64,000 nt of DNA from Antribacter soli (lineage in GTDB: Bacteria > Actinomycetota > Actinomycetes > Actinomycetales > Cellulomonadaceae): the NCBI RefSeq assembly GCF_021568775.1, contig NZ_JAKGSG010000018.1, positions 27,841 to 91,840 on the forward strand, in the 5' to 3' direction. The position numbers and the translations under genes were made by a program. Positions 53,415-62,617 of this stretch are shown in pieces; the stretch's first letter is position 1; each line of letters opens with the position of its first letter. A model generated the notes under the pieces. The model saw nothing but the letters and a program-made list of their open reading frames with translations. It did no database searches and was not told the DNA's origin.

Positions 53415-54136
53415 CGGGGCCGGTGACCGTGCCCGCCGACGCGAAGGCGCTCGCCGCCTACGTCGACCACACGCTCCTCAAGCCGGAGGCGACCGCCGCC
53501 GACGTGACCGCGCTCGTCGAGGAGGGCGCCGCGCTCGGCGTGTTCTCGGTGTGCGTCTCCCCGACGTTCGTGGCGCACGCCGTCGCTGCCGCGGCGGGGC
53601 GCCTGAAGGTCGCGACCGTGTGCGGCTTCCCGTCGGGCAAGCACCTGTCGCAGGTCAAGGCGTTCGAGGCCGCGCGGTCCGTCGAGGACGGCGCGGACGA
53701 GGTCGACATGGTGATCGACGTCGGCGCCGCGCGCGCCGGCCTGTTCGACGACGTCCAGTCCGACATCGCCGCCGTGCGCGCCGCGGTGCCCGCCGGGCTG
53801 GTGCTCAAGGTCATCATCGAGTCGGCCGCGCTGACGGACGACCAGATCGTGGCTGCGTGCCGGGCCGCCGAGGCAGCCGGTGCGGACTTCGTCAAGACGT
53901 CGACCGGGTTCCACGCGACCGGCGGCGCGTCAGCCCACGCGGTGGGGCTGATGTCGCAGACGGTGGGCGGGCGCCTGGGCGTCAAGGCGTCGGGCGGCGT
54001 CCGCACGCTCGCCGACGCGCTCGCGATGATCGAGGCCGGCGCCACGCGGCTCGGCCTCTCGGGCACGGCCGCCGTGCTGGCAGGCTTCGACGAGGCCGGC
54101 ACGGACGAGGTCGCGACGGCGGGCGACGGCTACTGA
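53411..54136 (+). CDS. deoC: deoxyribose-phosphate aldolase
   Basis: 241 residues, class I aldolase. Schiff-base Lys in [15 protein letters not shown], the proton-relay Lys in [10 protein letters not shown] and Lys-Ala-Ser-Gly-Gly-Val phosphate loop (VKASGGVRT) are present; [11 protein letters not shown] opens the barrel. Cleaves deoxyribose-5-phosphate to glyceraldehyde-3-phosphate and acetaldehyde. Coupled to add. Confidence 0.96.
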   Translation: MTGPVTVPADAKALAAYVDHTLLKPEATAADVTALVEEGAALGVFSVCVSPTFVAHAVAAAAGRLKVATVCGFPSGKHLSQVKAFEAARSVEDGADEVDMVIDVGAARAGLFDDVQSDIAAVRAAVPAGLVLKVIIESAALTDDQIVAACRAAEAAGADFVKTSTGFHATGGASAHAVGLMSQTVGGRLGVKASGGVRTLADALAMIEAGATRLGLSGTAAVLAGFDEAGTDEVATAGDGY

Positions 54137-54171
54137 GCGCACCGCCGGAGGAGAACCTGCCCTCGTGCGCT

Positions 54172-54222
54172 GGAGGCCACTCACTCTGAGTTGACACTGT
54201 CGACTCAGAGTGAGCGGCCTCC
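54172..54222. terminator. bidirectional terminator between deoC and the GT fusion gene
   Basis: A 20-bp stem (54172-54191 with 54203-54222, one mismatch) with an 11-nt loop. It lies between convergent genes, 12 nt before the stop of the minus-strand gene. Confidence 0.75.
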
Positions 54223-54234
54223 TCGCTTGAAGGG

Positions 54235-56943
54235 CTACCGCGCCGCGACGGCCGCGCGGCGCTCGGCGATCACGGCCTCACCGCGGAGCCAGTGCTCCTT
54301 GAGGTGGATGTAGCTGTCGGGGTTCCACGGCTTCACCGGACCCGCCCAGTGGATCAGCGCGGGGTCGGTGACGATCTCCTGCGTGGGCCAGCTGTTCCAC
54401 CGGTCCTCGAGGAGGAGGTAGCGGGAGCCGGCGTACGCGTTGAGGATGTCCTGGTCGTTGAGCCCGTACCGCTCCGCGTACGGCACGAACTCGGCGGTGA
54501 ACCTGTCGGTGCGCATGACCGCGAGGTTGAGCAGCAGGATTCCCGCGTTGAAGCCGCGGAAACCGTGGCGGTGGCGCTGCGTGGTGGACAGGACGAGCTC
54601 GCGCGCGGCCTGCGGGTCGTGGCGCAGCAGCCGCGTGGAGCGGATGACGTTGCCGATGCCGTGCCGGTAGTTGTACGAGATCGACGGGCGGGCCATGAGC
54701 GGGGCACCGCCGAGGTCGGTGTCGAACAGCGGGGCGAGGTCGGTCACGGCGAGCGCATCGAGGTCGTGGTAGAGCACCTTGTCGACGTGCGGCAGCAGCT
54801 CCGGCAGGAGCAGCCGGTCCATCGTGGCGACGGTGATGTGCTTGAGCATGCCGAGCACGGGCCCGTAGTCGACGTCGTCGCAGGCATACCACTCGAACGT
54901 GACCTCGGGGAACAGCTCTGCGAGGCGGGCGTGGTCCGCCGGGCCGTGCTCGCGCGTCAGCGCGAAGACCCGCACGGGCCGGTCGGTGTGCTCCACGACG
55001 CCGCCGACGACGACCTCCATCTGCGCGCGGAGGTTGCCGTCCAGGGCGACGGCGACCTCGAGCGTCGCGCCGGAGCGCGGGGAGACCGCGGGCACCACGA
55101 CGCGTGTCGCACGGACCCCGGCGACGACCGCGCCGACGTCGAACGACGAGACGGGCGCGGCGACCGGCTCGGCGTGCACCCGGCGGGCGTGCTCGACGAG
55201 CGGGGCCGTGACCTCGTTCCACGTCGCGTACACGTCGTCGCGGGAGGCGCCCGCGAGGATGCGCGACATCGCCGGGGCGACGAGGTCGCGGATGCGCTTC
55301 TGCATCGCGAGACGGTCCACCTCGTCGGCGTCGAGCAGCCCGGCGAAGCGGATGTCCGCGTTGTTCTTCGGCGTGAAGTCGACGTTCGCGCCGATGGACC
55401 AGGACGGCAGGAAGCAGTGCAGGCGCGACGTGACGACCTTGGTGTACGAGGTGCGGTACGAGTCGAGCAGCGCGACGGCATCACGCAGGTTCGTGCCGAA
55501 GGACGCGGAGCGCACCTCCGGGTACGAGTGGGTGACGTACGCGTCGTCGATCGACGGCGCCTGCGTGTCCACGTACACCACGGGGGCGTCCGCGGGCGCC
55601 GCCTCGTGCTCGACGGGGAAGACCGTGTTGACCGTCGTCGTGAGGCAGCCCGAGAAGAAGGCCGGGACGCCCGCGTTGAGGAGCAGGTGCACGGTGGTCC
55701 AGTCGCGGCACCCGATGGGGCCGTGCGCCTTGAGGTAGTCGACCGCGGTCGGCGTGAGGACAGCGTGCTTGTTCACGTGGAACGAGACGAACAGCGGGTT
55801 GAGGTTCTCGTGGAACGGGAAGCCGAAGCGCAGGTCGAACTGGTTGTGCATGTACCAGCCGAAGGCGAGCATCCACGTGTTCTCCGGGACGGAGTCCAGG
55901 TAGGTCACGTCGCGCTGGACGACGGTGAGCTGCACGTCGGCGCCCGCGCCGGGCACGACGTGCTCGCGGCGCACGCGGCCCTGCAGGAACTGCACGGGCT
56001 CCACGATCTCTGCCGGGCCGTGCAGGCGCAGGTTCTCGTGGCGGAGCAGGTGGCCGAGCGACGCGACGGTCTGCACGTTGTCGCCGATGTTGCTCGACGA
56101 GACGACCTCGTCGGGCGCCTTGTAGTCGATCACGGCGAAGGACACGTGACCGGCCGGCACGCGCGGCGTCGGCTCGGGGTAGGCGGCCTTGCGGATCCAC
56201 GGCTCGAGGTAGTCGAGGGAGCCCGCGGTCGCGGGGGTCAGGCCGGGGGCCTTGCGCGCGGCGTCGACGGCGACCTGGGCCGTGCCCGGCTCGTCGGCGA
56301 CGAAGAAGAGGCGGGCCAGCTCGAGGAGCACCGCGGGGTCGGTCACGAGGCCGTGCTCCACCCAGGCGGTGGCGGCGGGGACCGCGCGCGGGTCGCGGGC
56401 GGCGATCCCGGCCCGGAGGTATTCGGCGGGCGCGAGGCGGGCCGCGTCGGCGTCCTCGAGGGACGAGAGCAGGTCCCACGCGAGGTCCCGCAGGCCGCTG
56501 CGCTGCGCGATGAGCGCGGAGCCGACGACGCCCGCGGTGCGGGTCGCCGGGTAGGCGGCGAGGGAGTGGCACAGGGCCCGCCACTCGCCGGTCTTGATCG
56601 CCTTCGCGTCGCGTACGGCGGTGGCGACCGCCTCGTCGACGGGCAGGCCGCGGCGGATCGCCTGCGTGACGACGGCGTCTCCGGTCAGCGGCTCGACGAC
56701 CTCGACGAAGGGCTTGTCCCAGGAGCGGTTCGGGGCCGACCAGGCCTCCAGCGGCTGCCGGTTGTCCTCCTTGGCGGCCGTCCAGGACTCCTGGGCGGAC
56801 GGCGTGACGGGGCGGAGCTCGGTGGCATGGAGATCGGCGGTGTGGAGGGCGTCGGCGACGCCCTCGGCGACGTCCTGGGTGAGCGTCGCATGTGCCTCCT
56901 CACCCGTGTGGAACCCGGTGTGACGGCGGCTGACAGGGGGCAT
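54235..56943 (-). CDS. fused polysaccharide pyruvyltransferase-like / GT8 glycosyltransferase
   Basis: 902 residues with three visible parts. Residues 1-260 are helical and TPR-like, with no known motif. Residues about 267-600 look like a polysaccharide pyruvyltransferase: AVIDYKAPDEVVSSSNIGDN (NxGD loop), NPLFVSFHVNKHAV, GCRDWTTVHLL, AFFSGCLTTT and TSRLHCFLPSW. Residues about 625-902 are a GT8-type transferase: AVALDGNLRAQMEVVV, DxD-like HDLDALAV (726-733), GFNAGILLLNLAVMR (797-811), LNDQDILNAY and HWAGPVKPW. No signal peptide or membrane segment, so it is probably cytosolic. SD AAGGAG precedes ATG at 56943. Likely builds a surface or cell-wall glycan; acceptor and donor unknown. No other glycan genes adjoin it. 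Confidence 0.8.
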   Translation of the reverse strand: MPPVSRRHTGFHTGEEAHATLTQDVAEGVADALHTADLHATELRPVTPSAQESWTAAKEDNRQPLEAWSAPNRSWDKPFVEVVEPLTGDAVVTQAIRRGLPVDEAVATAVRDAKAIKTGEWRALCHSLAAYPATRTAGVVGSALIAQRSGLRDLAWDLLSSLEDADAARLAPAEYLRAGIAARDPRAVPAATAWVEHGLVTDPAVLLELARLFFVADEPGTAQVAVDAARKAPGLTPATAGSLDYLEPWIRKAAYPEPTPRVPAGHVSFAVIDYKAPDEVVSSSNIGDNVQTVASLGHLLRHENLRLHGPAEIVEPVQFLQGRVRREHVVPGAGADVQLTVVQRDVTYLDSVPENTWMLAFGWYMHNQFDLRFGFPFHENLNPLFVSFHVNKHAVLTPTAVDYLKAHGPIGCRDWTTVHLLLNAGVPAFFSGCLTTTVNTVFPVEHEAAPADAPVVYVDTQAPSIDDAYVTHSYPEVRSASFGTNLRDAVALLDSYRTSYTKVVTSRLHCFLPSWSIGANVDFTPKNNADIRFAGLLDADEVDRLAMQKRIRDLVAPAMSRILAGASRDDVYATWNEVTAPLVEHARRVHAEPVAAPVSSFDVGAVVAGVRATRVVVPAVSPRSGATLEVAVALDGNLRAQMEVVVGGVVEHTDRPVRVFALTREHGPADHARLAELFPEVTFEWYACDDVDYGPVLGMLKHITVATMDRLLLPELLPHVDKVLYHDLDALAVTDLAPLFDTDLGGAPLMARPSISYNYRHGIGNVIRSTRLLRHDPQAARELVLSTTQRHRHGFRGFNAGILLLNLAVMRTDRFTAEFVPYAERYGLNDQDILNAYAGSRYLLLEDRWNSWPTQEIVTDPALIHWAGPVKPWNPDSYIHLKEHWLRGEAVIAERRAAVAAR

Positions 56944-57249
56944 GGCATCTCCTTGCGAAGGTTGTTCGGGCAGGGCCGTCTTCCCGGGTCGGGGGTCACG
57001 GTGGCGCGAGTGTACGACAGTCGCGTTACGGGCATGCGTACGAGGTCACGGGCAGGAAATGGCCCGACTGGGACCCAACTCTAGGCGACTGAAGGTCGTG
57101 TCGCATCGTGGCCGACGTGCCCTCGCCGCGGTCCGCTCCGGAAGCGGCGCTCCAGCGTCGGAGCCGACACCGTTCGTGTGCCTCCGCGGCCGGCGCACCG
57201 CCGGTACCGCGCAGCACTGGCCGGTCTGTCTGCCGGCACTCAGCGAAGC
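56944..57249. other. 306-bp intergenic region upstream of the GT fusion gene
   Basis: The 56943 side carries SD AAGGAG and, about 65 nt out, TACACT (minus strand, 57014-57009) as a possible -10. I find no convincing gene, repeat or RNA in the rest. Short open frames on both strands here have no coding features I trust. Confidence 0.4.
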
Positions 57250-58095
57250 CTAGTGGGCCGCGGCCAGTGCCTCGTCGTCGTGCTCGACGGCTGCCTTCCA
57301 GTCCTGCTTCTCGGCCCGCCAGCCCTCGTCCGTGCGGCCTCGCCGCCAGTAGCCCGACGCCGACAGCAGCTCGCGCGGGACGCCCAGCTCGGCGCGCGTC
57401 CACCGGCGCAGCTCGCGCACGCACGCGGCCTCGCCGTGCAGGAAGGCGTGGGGGACGCCGTCGGGCAGCGAGCCCACCGCGTGCGCCGCCCGTACGACGT
57501 CGGCGACGTCCGCCCCCGCCGACCGGTCCACCCACACCAGGCGCACGTCCCCGGCCGAGGCGATCTGCTGATGCTCCTGCGGCCCCTCCACCTCAACGAA
57601 CGCCCGCGCAACCGCTCCTGCGGGCAGGGCCTCCAGCGCCGCCGCGATCGCGGGCAGGGCCGACTCGTCGCCGACCAGCAGGTGCCAGTCCGCGTCCGGG
57701 CTGGGCGCGTACTCCCCGCCCGGACCGACGAACGTCACCTCGTCGCCCGGCCGGGCGGCCGCGGCCCAGGGGCCGCCGAAGCCCTCGCCGCCCTGCTCCT
57801 CACCGTCGCTGTCGTGCTCGCTGCCGTGCAGCACGACGTCGATGTCCCACGCGCCGTCGCGCACGGCGCGCACCGTGTAGGTGCGCAGCAGCGGGCGCCC
57901 GTCCGCGAGCTCGCCCAGGACGAGCTTGACGTACCGGTCGGTGAACGGGCCGGCGTCGAGCGCGTCGAGCGCGTCGCCACCGAGCGTCACGCGGACCATG
58001 TGCGGCGTGAGGCGGCGCACCGCCGTCACCGTCGCGGTGGTGCGCACACCCTTGCGGGGGCGCTCGGCGGGGGAGGCGGTGGTCTCGGTCGTCAT
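57250..58095 (-). CDS. siderophore-interacting FAD/NAD(P)H reductase
   Basis: 281 residues, SIP/ViuB family. FAD-binding barrel with LLRTYTVRAVRDGAWDID and VTFVGPGGEYAP, then the NAD(P)H domain (WHLLVGDESALPAIAAALEA, VPHAFLHGEAACVRELRRW). C-terminal YWRRGRTDEGW is typical. Reduces ferric siderophore to release iron in the cytosol. ATG at 58095 sits right behind an IdeR/DtxR box, so it should be iron-repressed. Downstream of the phosphohexomutase gene but with its own control. Confidence 0.93.
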   Translation of the reverse strand: MTTETTASPAERPRKGVRTTATVTAVRRLTPHMVRVTLGGDALDALDAGPFTDRYVKLVLGELADGRPLLRTYTVRAVRDGAWDIDVVLHGSEHDSDGEEQGGEGFGGPWAAAARPGDEVTFVGPGGEYAPSPDADWHLLVGDESALPAIAAALEALPAGAVARAFVEVEGPQEHQQIASAGDVRLVWVDRSAGADVADVVRAAHAVGSLPDGVPHAFLHGEAACVRELRRWTRAELGVPRELLSASGYWRRGRTDEGWRAEKQDWKAAVEHDDEALAAAH

Positions 58096-58098
58096 AGT

Positions 58099-58115
58099 CA
58101 GGTAAGCCTAACCTG
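58099..58115 (-). promoter_or_regulatory. IdeR/DtxR iron box
   Basis: On the minus strand it reads CAGGTTAGGCTTACCTG, close to the iron-box consensus (AGGTTAG-S-CTAACCT) with one substitution. It covers positions -4 to -20 from the start of the siderophore-interacting gene, so bound IdeR would block the promoter or leader. Confidence 0.75.
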
Positions 58116-58182
58116 TCGCTCGCGCGGCCTCTGCCGTGGCCTCCTCGGTGGCCTCGGCCGTGGCCGGTCGCGGGTGGCCCGC

Positions 58183-60126
58183 TCAGAGCCCGAGGGCCGC
58201 CCCGACGTCCGCCTTCACGCGTGCGATCCGTTCCCGTGCCGTCACCCGCGCCGCCGCGAGCCTCTCGCTGGACGCGTCCGGCGGCACCGGGGTCACGACC
58301 TCCAGGTAGCACTTCACCTTGGGCTCCGTGCCGCTGGGCCGCACGATCACCCGGGTGTCGTCCGCGGCCAGGAGCACCACGCCGTCGGTGGCCGGCAGAC
58401 CGTCCACGCCGGCCGCCAGGTCGATCACGTCGGCGACGCCCGACCCGGCGAGCGTGCGCGGCGGCGCCGAGCGCAGCCGCGCCATGGTGTCCGAGATCGC
58501 GTCGAGGGAGTCGAACCGCACCGAGAGCTGGTCCGTGACGAAGAGCCCGCACACGCGCGCGATGTCGTCGAGCGCGTCGAGCAGCGTGCGGCCCTCGGAG
58601 CGGAGGCGGGCCGCGAGGAGGGCGATCGCCACGGCGGCCGAGATCCCGTCCTTGTCCCGCACGCTCGCCGGGTCCACGCAGTAGCCGAGCGCCTCCTCGT
58701 ACCCGAAGACGAGCCCCGGCGTGCGGGCGATCCACTTGAACCCGGTCAGCGTCGTGGCGTGGCGCAGCCCGTGCCGCTGGGCGATGGAGGACAGCAGCCG
58801 GGACGAGACGATCGAGGAGGCGAGGACCGGGGCCCCTGCGCTGGTGGCGGCAACGCCGACGCCGTACCGCGAGTCGGCGGCGCGCACCGCGGCGTCCCAG
58901 CCCAGGAGGGTGCCCACCTCGTCGCCGTGCAGCATGCGCCAGCCCTGCGAGCGGGCCGTCTCCGCGCCCTTGTAGGTGCCCCAGTGCGGGTCGTGGACGG
59001 CGACGGCGCACCGGTCGGCGTCCGGGTCGTTCGCGATCACGAGGTCGGCCGCCGCGTCCTGCGCGACCGCCAGCGCGAGGTCGATCGCGCCCGGCTCCTC
59101 CGGGTTGGGGAACGTGACCGTGGGGAAGCGGGGGTCCGGGTCGAGCTGCTCCTCGACGGGCACGACGTCGGTGAAGCCCGTGGCGGCCAGCGCACGGGCC
59201 AGCGTGCGGCCGCCGACGCCGTGCAGCGACGTGGTCACGACGCGCAGGTGCCGCGGCCCCGTGCCGCCGTCGAGCCGCCGCGCCAGCGCGACCACCGTCT
59301 CCAGGTACGCGTCCACGACCTCGTGCCCCAGCACGGTCCAGCCGGAGTCCGCGCGCGGCACCTGCGCCGCCGGGCCGACGGCGTCGATCGCCGCCGCGAT
59401 CCGGGCGTCGTAGGGCGGCACGATCTGCGCGCCCTGGCCCGAGTCCGTGACGACCCGGCCGCCGAGATACACCTTGTAGCCGTTGTCCGACGCCGGGTTG
59501 TGGCTCGCGGTCACCATCACGCCGGCGTCGGCCTCGAGGCGCCGCACGGCGAACGCCAGGACCGGCGTCGGCAGCGCTGACGGCAGGAGGAGCACCTCGG
59601 CGCCGGCGGCCGTCAGCACGGCCGCGGTGTCGTGCGCGAACGCGGACGACCGGTACCGGGCGTCGTAGCCGACGACGACGCGAGGCGGCCTTGCGTCCCG
59701 GCCGTCGGTGGGAACCGCCGAGCGCAGGTAGGCGCCGAGGCCCGCGGCCGCGCCGATGACCACCGCCGTGTTCATGCGGTTCGGGCCGGCGGCCATCGTG
59801 CCGCGCAGGCCCGCGGTGCCGAACTGCAGCCGACCGGAGAACCGGTCGCGCAGCTCCGCGAGGGCGACCGCCCGGACGCGGGAGGCAGTGGGGTCCCGCC
59901 GGCTCGGGTCCGCCGCAGCCATGCTGCGCTGCGCGCGGCGCGCATCCGGGCCGTTCGCGATGACCTGGGCCACGAGCGAGCGCAGGTCGTCTCGGTCGCT
60001 CTCGTCGACGTCGGCGGCCATCCAGTCCTCTGCCCGGCCGATGAGGGCCTGCACGTCCGCGCCCGGGTCGAACCCGGGAACGTCGGTTCCCGCCGGGGCG
60101 GGATCGCCGGAGTAGATGGAGGTCAT
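58183..60126 (-). CDS. pmmB: alpha-D-phosphohexomutase (PMM/PGM2-like; possible phosphopentomutase)
   Basis: 647 residues. Phosphoserine in VMVTASHNPASDNGYKVYLG, metal loop IANDPDADRCAVAV, sugar loop VFGYEEALGYCVDP and phosphate loop VRPSGTEPKVKCY. The long N-terminus is as in the PGM2/PmmB clade. Directly upstream of it on the same strand lies purine nucleoside phosphorylase. With deoA, deoC and add nearby and no DeoB-type gene in the window, conversion of (deoxy)ribose-1-phosphate to the 5-phosphate is a reasonable role (inference). SD AAGGAG before ATG at 60126. Confidence 0.9.
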   Translation of the reverse strand: MTSIYSGDPAPAGTDVPGFDPGADVQALIGRAEDWMAADVDESDRDDLRSLVAQVIANGPDARRAQRSMAAADPSRRDPTASRVRAVALAELRDRFSGRLQFGTAGLRGTMAAGPNRMNTAVVIGAAAGLGAYLRSAVPTDGRDARPPRVVVGYDARYRSSAFAHDTAAVLTAAGAEVLLLPSALPTPVLAFAVRRLEADAGVMVTASHNPASDNGYKVYLGGRVVTDSGQGAQIVPPYDARIAAAIDAVGPAAQVPRADSGWTVLGHEVVDAYLETVVALARRLDGGTGPRHLRVVTTSLHGVGGRTLARALAATGFTDVVPVEEQLDPDPRFPTVTFPNPEEPGAIDLALAVAQDAAADLVIANDPDADRCAVAVHDPHWGTYKGAETARSQGWRMLHGDEVGTLLGWDAAVRAADSRYGVGVAATSAGAPVLASSIVSSRLLSSIAQRHGLRHATTLTGFKWIARTPGLVFGYEEALGYCVDPASVRDKDGISAAVAIALLAARLRSEGRTLLDALDDIARVCGLFVTDQLSVRFDSLDAISDTMARLRSAPPRTLAGSGVADVIDLAAGVDGLPATDGVVLLAADDTRVIVRPSGTEPKVKCYLEVVTPVPPDASSERLAAARVTARERIARVKADVGAALGL

Positions 60127-60160
60127 GACCGGTCTCCTTGGTACGGCACGCCGAGTGTGC

Positions 60161-61000
60161 TCAGAGGAGCTTGACGATGCGGGCGAGAAGGTCGCTGATC
60201 CGCGGCCCGGCCTCCTGGCCGGCCTCGAGGACCTCCGCGTGCGACAGCGGATGCAGGCTGATCCCCGCCGCCAGGTTCGTGACGAGGGAGATGCCGAGCA
60301 CGTCGAGGCCACAGTGCCGCGCCGCGACGGCCTCGAGCGCCGTCGACATGCCCACGAGGTCCGCGCCGAGGAACCCGGCCATGCGTACCTCCGCGGGCGT
60401 CTCGTACTGCGGGCCGCGGAACTGGGCGTACACGCCCTCCGGCAGGTCCCCGTCCACGGAGCGCGCCAGCTCACGTAGGCGCGGGGTGTACACGTCCGTC
60501 ATGTCCACGAACGTGGCGCCCTTGAGCGGGGACTGGCCCGTGAGGTTCACGTGGTCCTTGAGCAGCACCGGCTGCCCCGGCCGCCACGACGCGTGCAGGC
60601 CGCCGCAGCCGTTCGTCAGCACCACCGTCGAGGCGCCCGTGGCCGCCGCGGTGCGCACGCCGTGCACCACGCGGCGCGTGCCGAGGCCCTCGTACAGGTG
60701 CGTGCGCGAGCCCAGCACGAGCGCGTACCGCACCGAGCCGTCGGGCCGCTCCACCCGGACCGACCGCGTCGTCGACCGGTGCCCGTCCACCGCGGGCTTC
60801 GTGAAGCCCGGGATCTCCGCGGTGGGCAGCTCCGCCACCACGTCGCCGATCAGCTCGGCGGCGCCTCCCCAGCCTGAGCCGAGCACGAGGGCGACGTCGT
60901 GACCGGGCACGCCCGTCTTCGCCGCGATGTACTCGGCGGCCTCGCGGGCAACGTCGAACGGGTCGGTCGCCGGATCGTCCAGCGGAGAGGTGCTGCTCAT
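60161..61000 (-). CDS. punA: purine nucleoside phosphorylase (trimeric type)
   Basis: 279 residues. Phosphate site GSGWGGAAELIGD, VLTNGCGGLHASWRPGQPV, active Glu in AQFRGPQYETPAEVRM, and VGMSTALEAVAARHCGLDVLGISLVTNLAAG (base site, Asn). Cleaves (deoxy)inosine/guanosine to base and (deoxy)ribose-1-phosphate. Leaderless on the minus strand: TAATCT (61012-61007), 6 nt, ATG at 61000. 34 nt before the phosphohexomutase gene, likely the same operon. Confidence 0.95.
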   Translation of the reverse strand: MSSTSPLDDPATDPFDVAREAAEYIAAKTGVPGHDVALVLGSGWGGAAELIGDVVAELPTAEIPGFTKPAVDGHRSTTRSVRVERPDGSVRYALVLGSRTHLYEGLGTRRVVHGVRTAAATGASTVVLTNGCGGLHASWRPGQPVLLKDHVNLTGQSPLKGATFVDMTDVYTPRLRELARSVDGDLPEGVYAQFRGPQYETPAEVRMAGFLGADLVGMSTALEAVAARHCGLDVLGISLVTNLAAGISLHPLSHAEVLEAGQEAGPRISDLLARIVKLL

Positions 61001-61077
61001 GGTCCGAGATTATCCTTTTCGGAGCCCTGCCACCCACCGGCAACCGGCCCGGTTCGCCGTGCTGGAAGAATGGGGCC

Positions 61078-62613
61078 GTGACTTCTCCCGTTCCCGAGGT
61101 TCCCGTCCCGCACGTCGTGGTCGTGGGCGGTGGACCGGGCGGCTACGAGGCCGCGCTCGTCGCGCGCAGCGTGGGCGCCCGGGTCACTGTCGTGGAGCGT
61201 CAGGGGATGGGCGGCGCGGCGGTGCTCACCGACGTCGTGCCGTCCAAGACGCTCATCGCCACCGCCGAGTGGATGACGATCGCCGACCGCGCGCCCGAGC
61301 TCGGCATCCGCATGCCCGGCGACGACCTCTCCGACGACGTCGCCGTGAGCCTCGGCACCGGCAACATCCCGATGGTGACCGCGTACGCGGCCGGTACCGA
61401 CGCGCCCGGGGCCGTTCTTCCCGCCGCGAGCTCGGCGGGCAAGAGGCTCCACACCGTCGACCTCCGGGCGGTGAACGCGCGCGTGCTGGCGCTCGCGGCG
61501 GCGCAGAGCGCCGACATCCGCGGACGCCTCGAGCGCGAGGGCGTCGAGGTCGTCAGCGGGACGGGCCGGCTCGACGGACCGTCCCGTGTGGTCGTGACGC
61601 AGCCCGACGGCGGTGCGCGGGTGCTCGACGCCGACACCGTGCTGCTCGCCCTCGGCGCGACCCCCCGCACCCTGCCGTCCGCGCAGCCCGACGGTGAGCG
61701 CATCCTCACCTGGACCCAGCTCTACAACCTGAGGGAGCTGCCGGAGCGGCTGATCGTCGTCGGCTCGGGCGTGACCGGCGCCGAGTTCGCGGGCGCGTAC
61801 AACGCGCTGGGGGCCGACGTCGTGCTGGTGTCGAGCCGCGACCGGGTGCTGCCCGGCGAGGACGAGGACGCCGCCGAGCTGCTCGAGGGAGTGTTCCGCG
61901 CGCGCGGCATGACGGTCATGTCCCGCTCCCGGGCCGAGGCCGCCGTGCGGACCGCGGACGGCGTCGAGGTCACCCTCGCCGACGGCCGCGTCGTGCACGG
62001 CTCGCACGTCCTCATCGCCGTCGGCGCGGTGCCGTCCACGGCGGGGCTCGGCCTGGAGGAGTCCGGGGTGCGGCTGTCGGCGTCGGGCCATGTCGTGGTC
62101 GACCGCGTGTCCCGCACCTCCGCGCGCGGCGTCTACGCCGCCGGCGACTGCACCGGCGTGCTGCCGCTCGCGTCCGTCGCCGCCATGCAGGGCCGCATCG
62201 CGATGCACCACGCGCTGGGCGACGCCGTGGCGCCGCTCGCTCTCGGCACCGTGGCCGCCAACATCTTCACCGCGCCCGAGATCGCGACCGTCGGCTACTC
62301 GGAGGAGCGGCTCAAGGCGCAGGGCTCCCGCTACATCGCCAGGACGCTCCCGCTCTCCCGCAACGCGCGCGCCAAGATGCTCGGCATGCGCGACGGCTTC
62401 GTGAAGCTGTTCGCCCACCCCGAGGCGGGCGTCGTGCTGGGCGGCGTGGTCGTGGCACCGCGCGCGTCCGAGCTGATCTTCCCGATCACGCTCGCCGTGC
62501 AGCACCGCCTCACCGTCGAGGACGTGTCGTCCGCGTTCACGATCTACCCGTCGCTGTCGGGCTCCGTGGCCGAGGTCGCGCGCATCCTGCACGCACAGGT
62601 CACGTCGCGCTGA
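61078..62613 (+). CDS. lpdA: NAD(P)H-quinone dehydrogenase / LpdA-like flavoprotein
   Basis: 511 residues, pyridine nucleotide-disulfide reductase fold: FAD site VVVVGGGPGGYEAALVA, NAD site LIVVGSGVTGAEFAGAY, second FAD site GVYAAGDCTGVLPLASVA and the dimerisation domain. The redox segment reads GGAAVLTDVVPSK (45-57) where disulfide enzymes have GGTCLNVGCIPSK, so both Cys are missing, and the usual HPT near the C-terminus is FTIYPS. This fits the Rv3303c class of quinone reductases. GTG at 61078; AAGAAT 6 nt before it may be a leaderless -10. Divergent from punA. Confidence 0.9.
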   Translation: MTSPVPEVPVPHVVVVGGGPGGYEAALVARSVGARVTVVERQGMGGAAVLTDVVPSKTLIATAEWMTIADRAPELGIRMPGDDLSDDVAVSLGTGNIPMVTAYAAGTDAPGAVLPAASSAGKRLHTVDLRAVNARVLALAAAQSADIRGRLEREGVEVVSGTGRLDGPSRVVVTQPDGGARVLDADTVLLALGATPRTLPSAQPDGERILTWTQLYNLRELPERLIVVGSGVTGAEFAGAYNALGADVVLVSSRDRVLPGEDEDAAELLEGVFRARGMTVMSRSRAEAAVRTADGVEVTLADGRVVHGSHVLIAVGAVPSTAGLGLEESGVRLSASGHVVVDRVSRTSARGVYAAGDCTGVLPLASVAAMQGRIAMHHALGDAVAPLALGTVAANIFTAPEIATVGYSEERLKAQGSRYIARTLPLSRNARAKMLGMRDGFVKLFAHPEAGVVLGGVVVAPRASELIFPITLAVQHRLTVEDVSSAFTIYPSLSGSVAEVARILHAQVTSR

Positions 62614-62617
62614 GCAG

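Noticed and set aside
56944..57249. Short plus-strand frame through the gap as a small gene
   Set aside because: No start signal, coding bias or recognised domain; it runs into antisense of a known gene.
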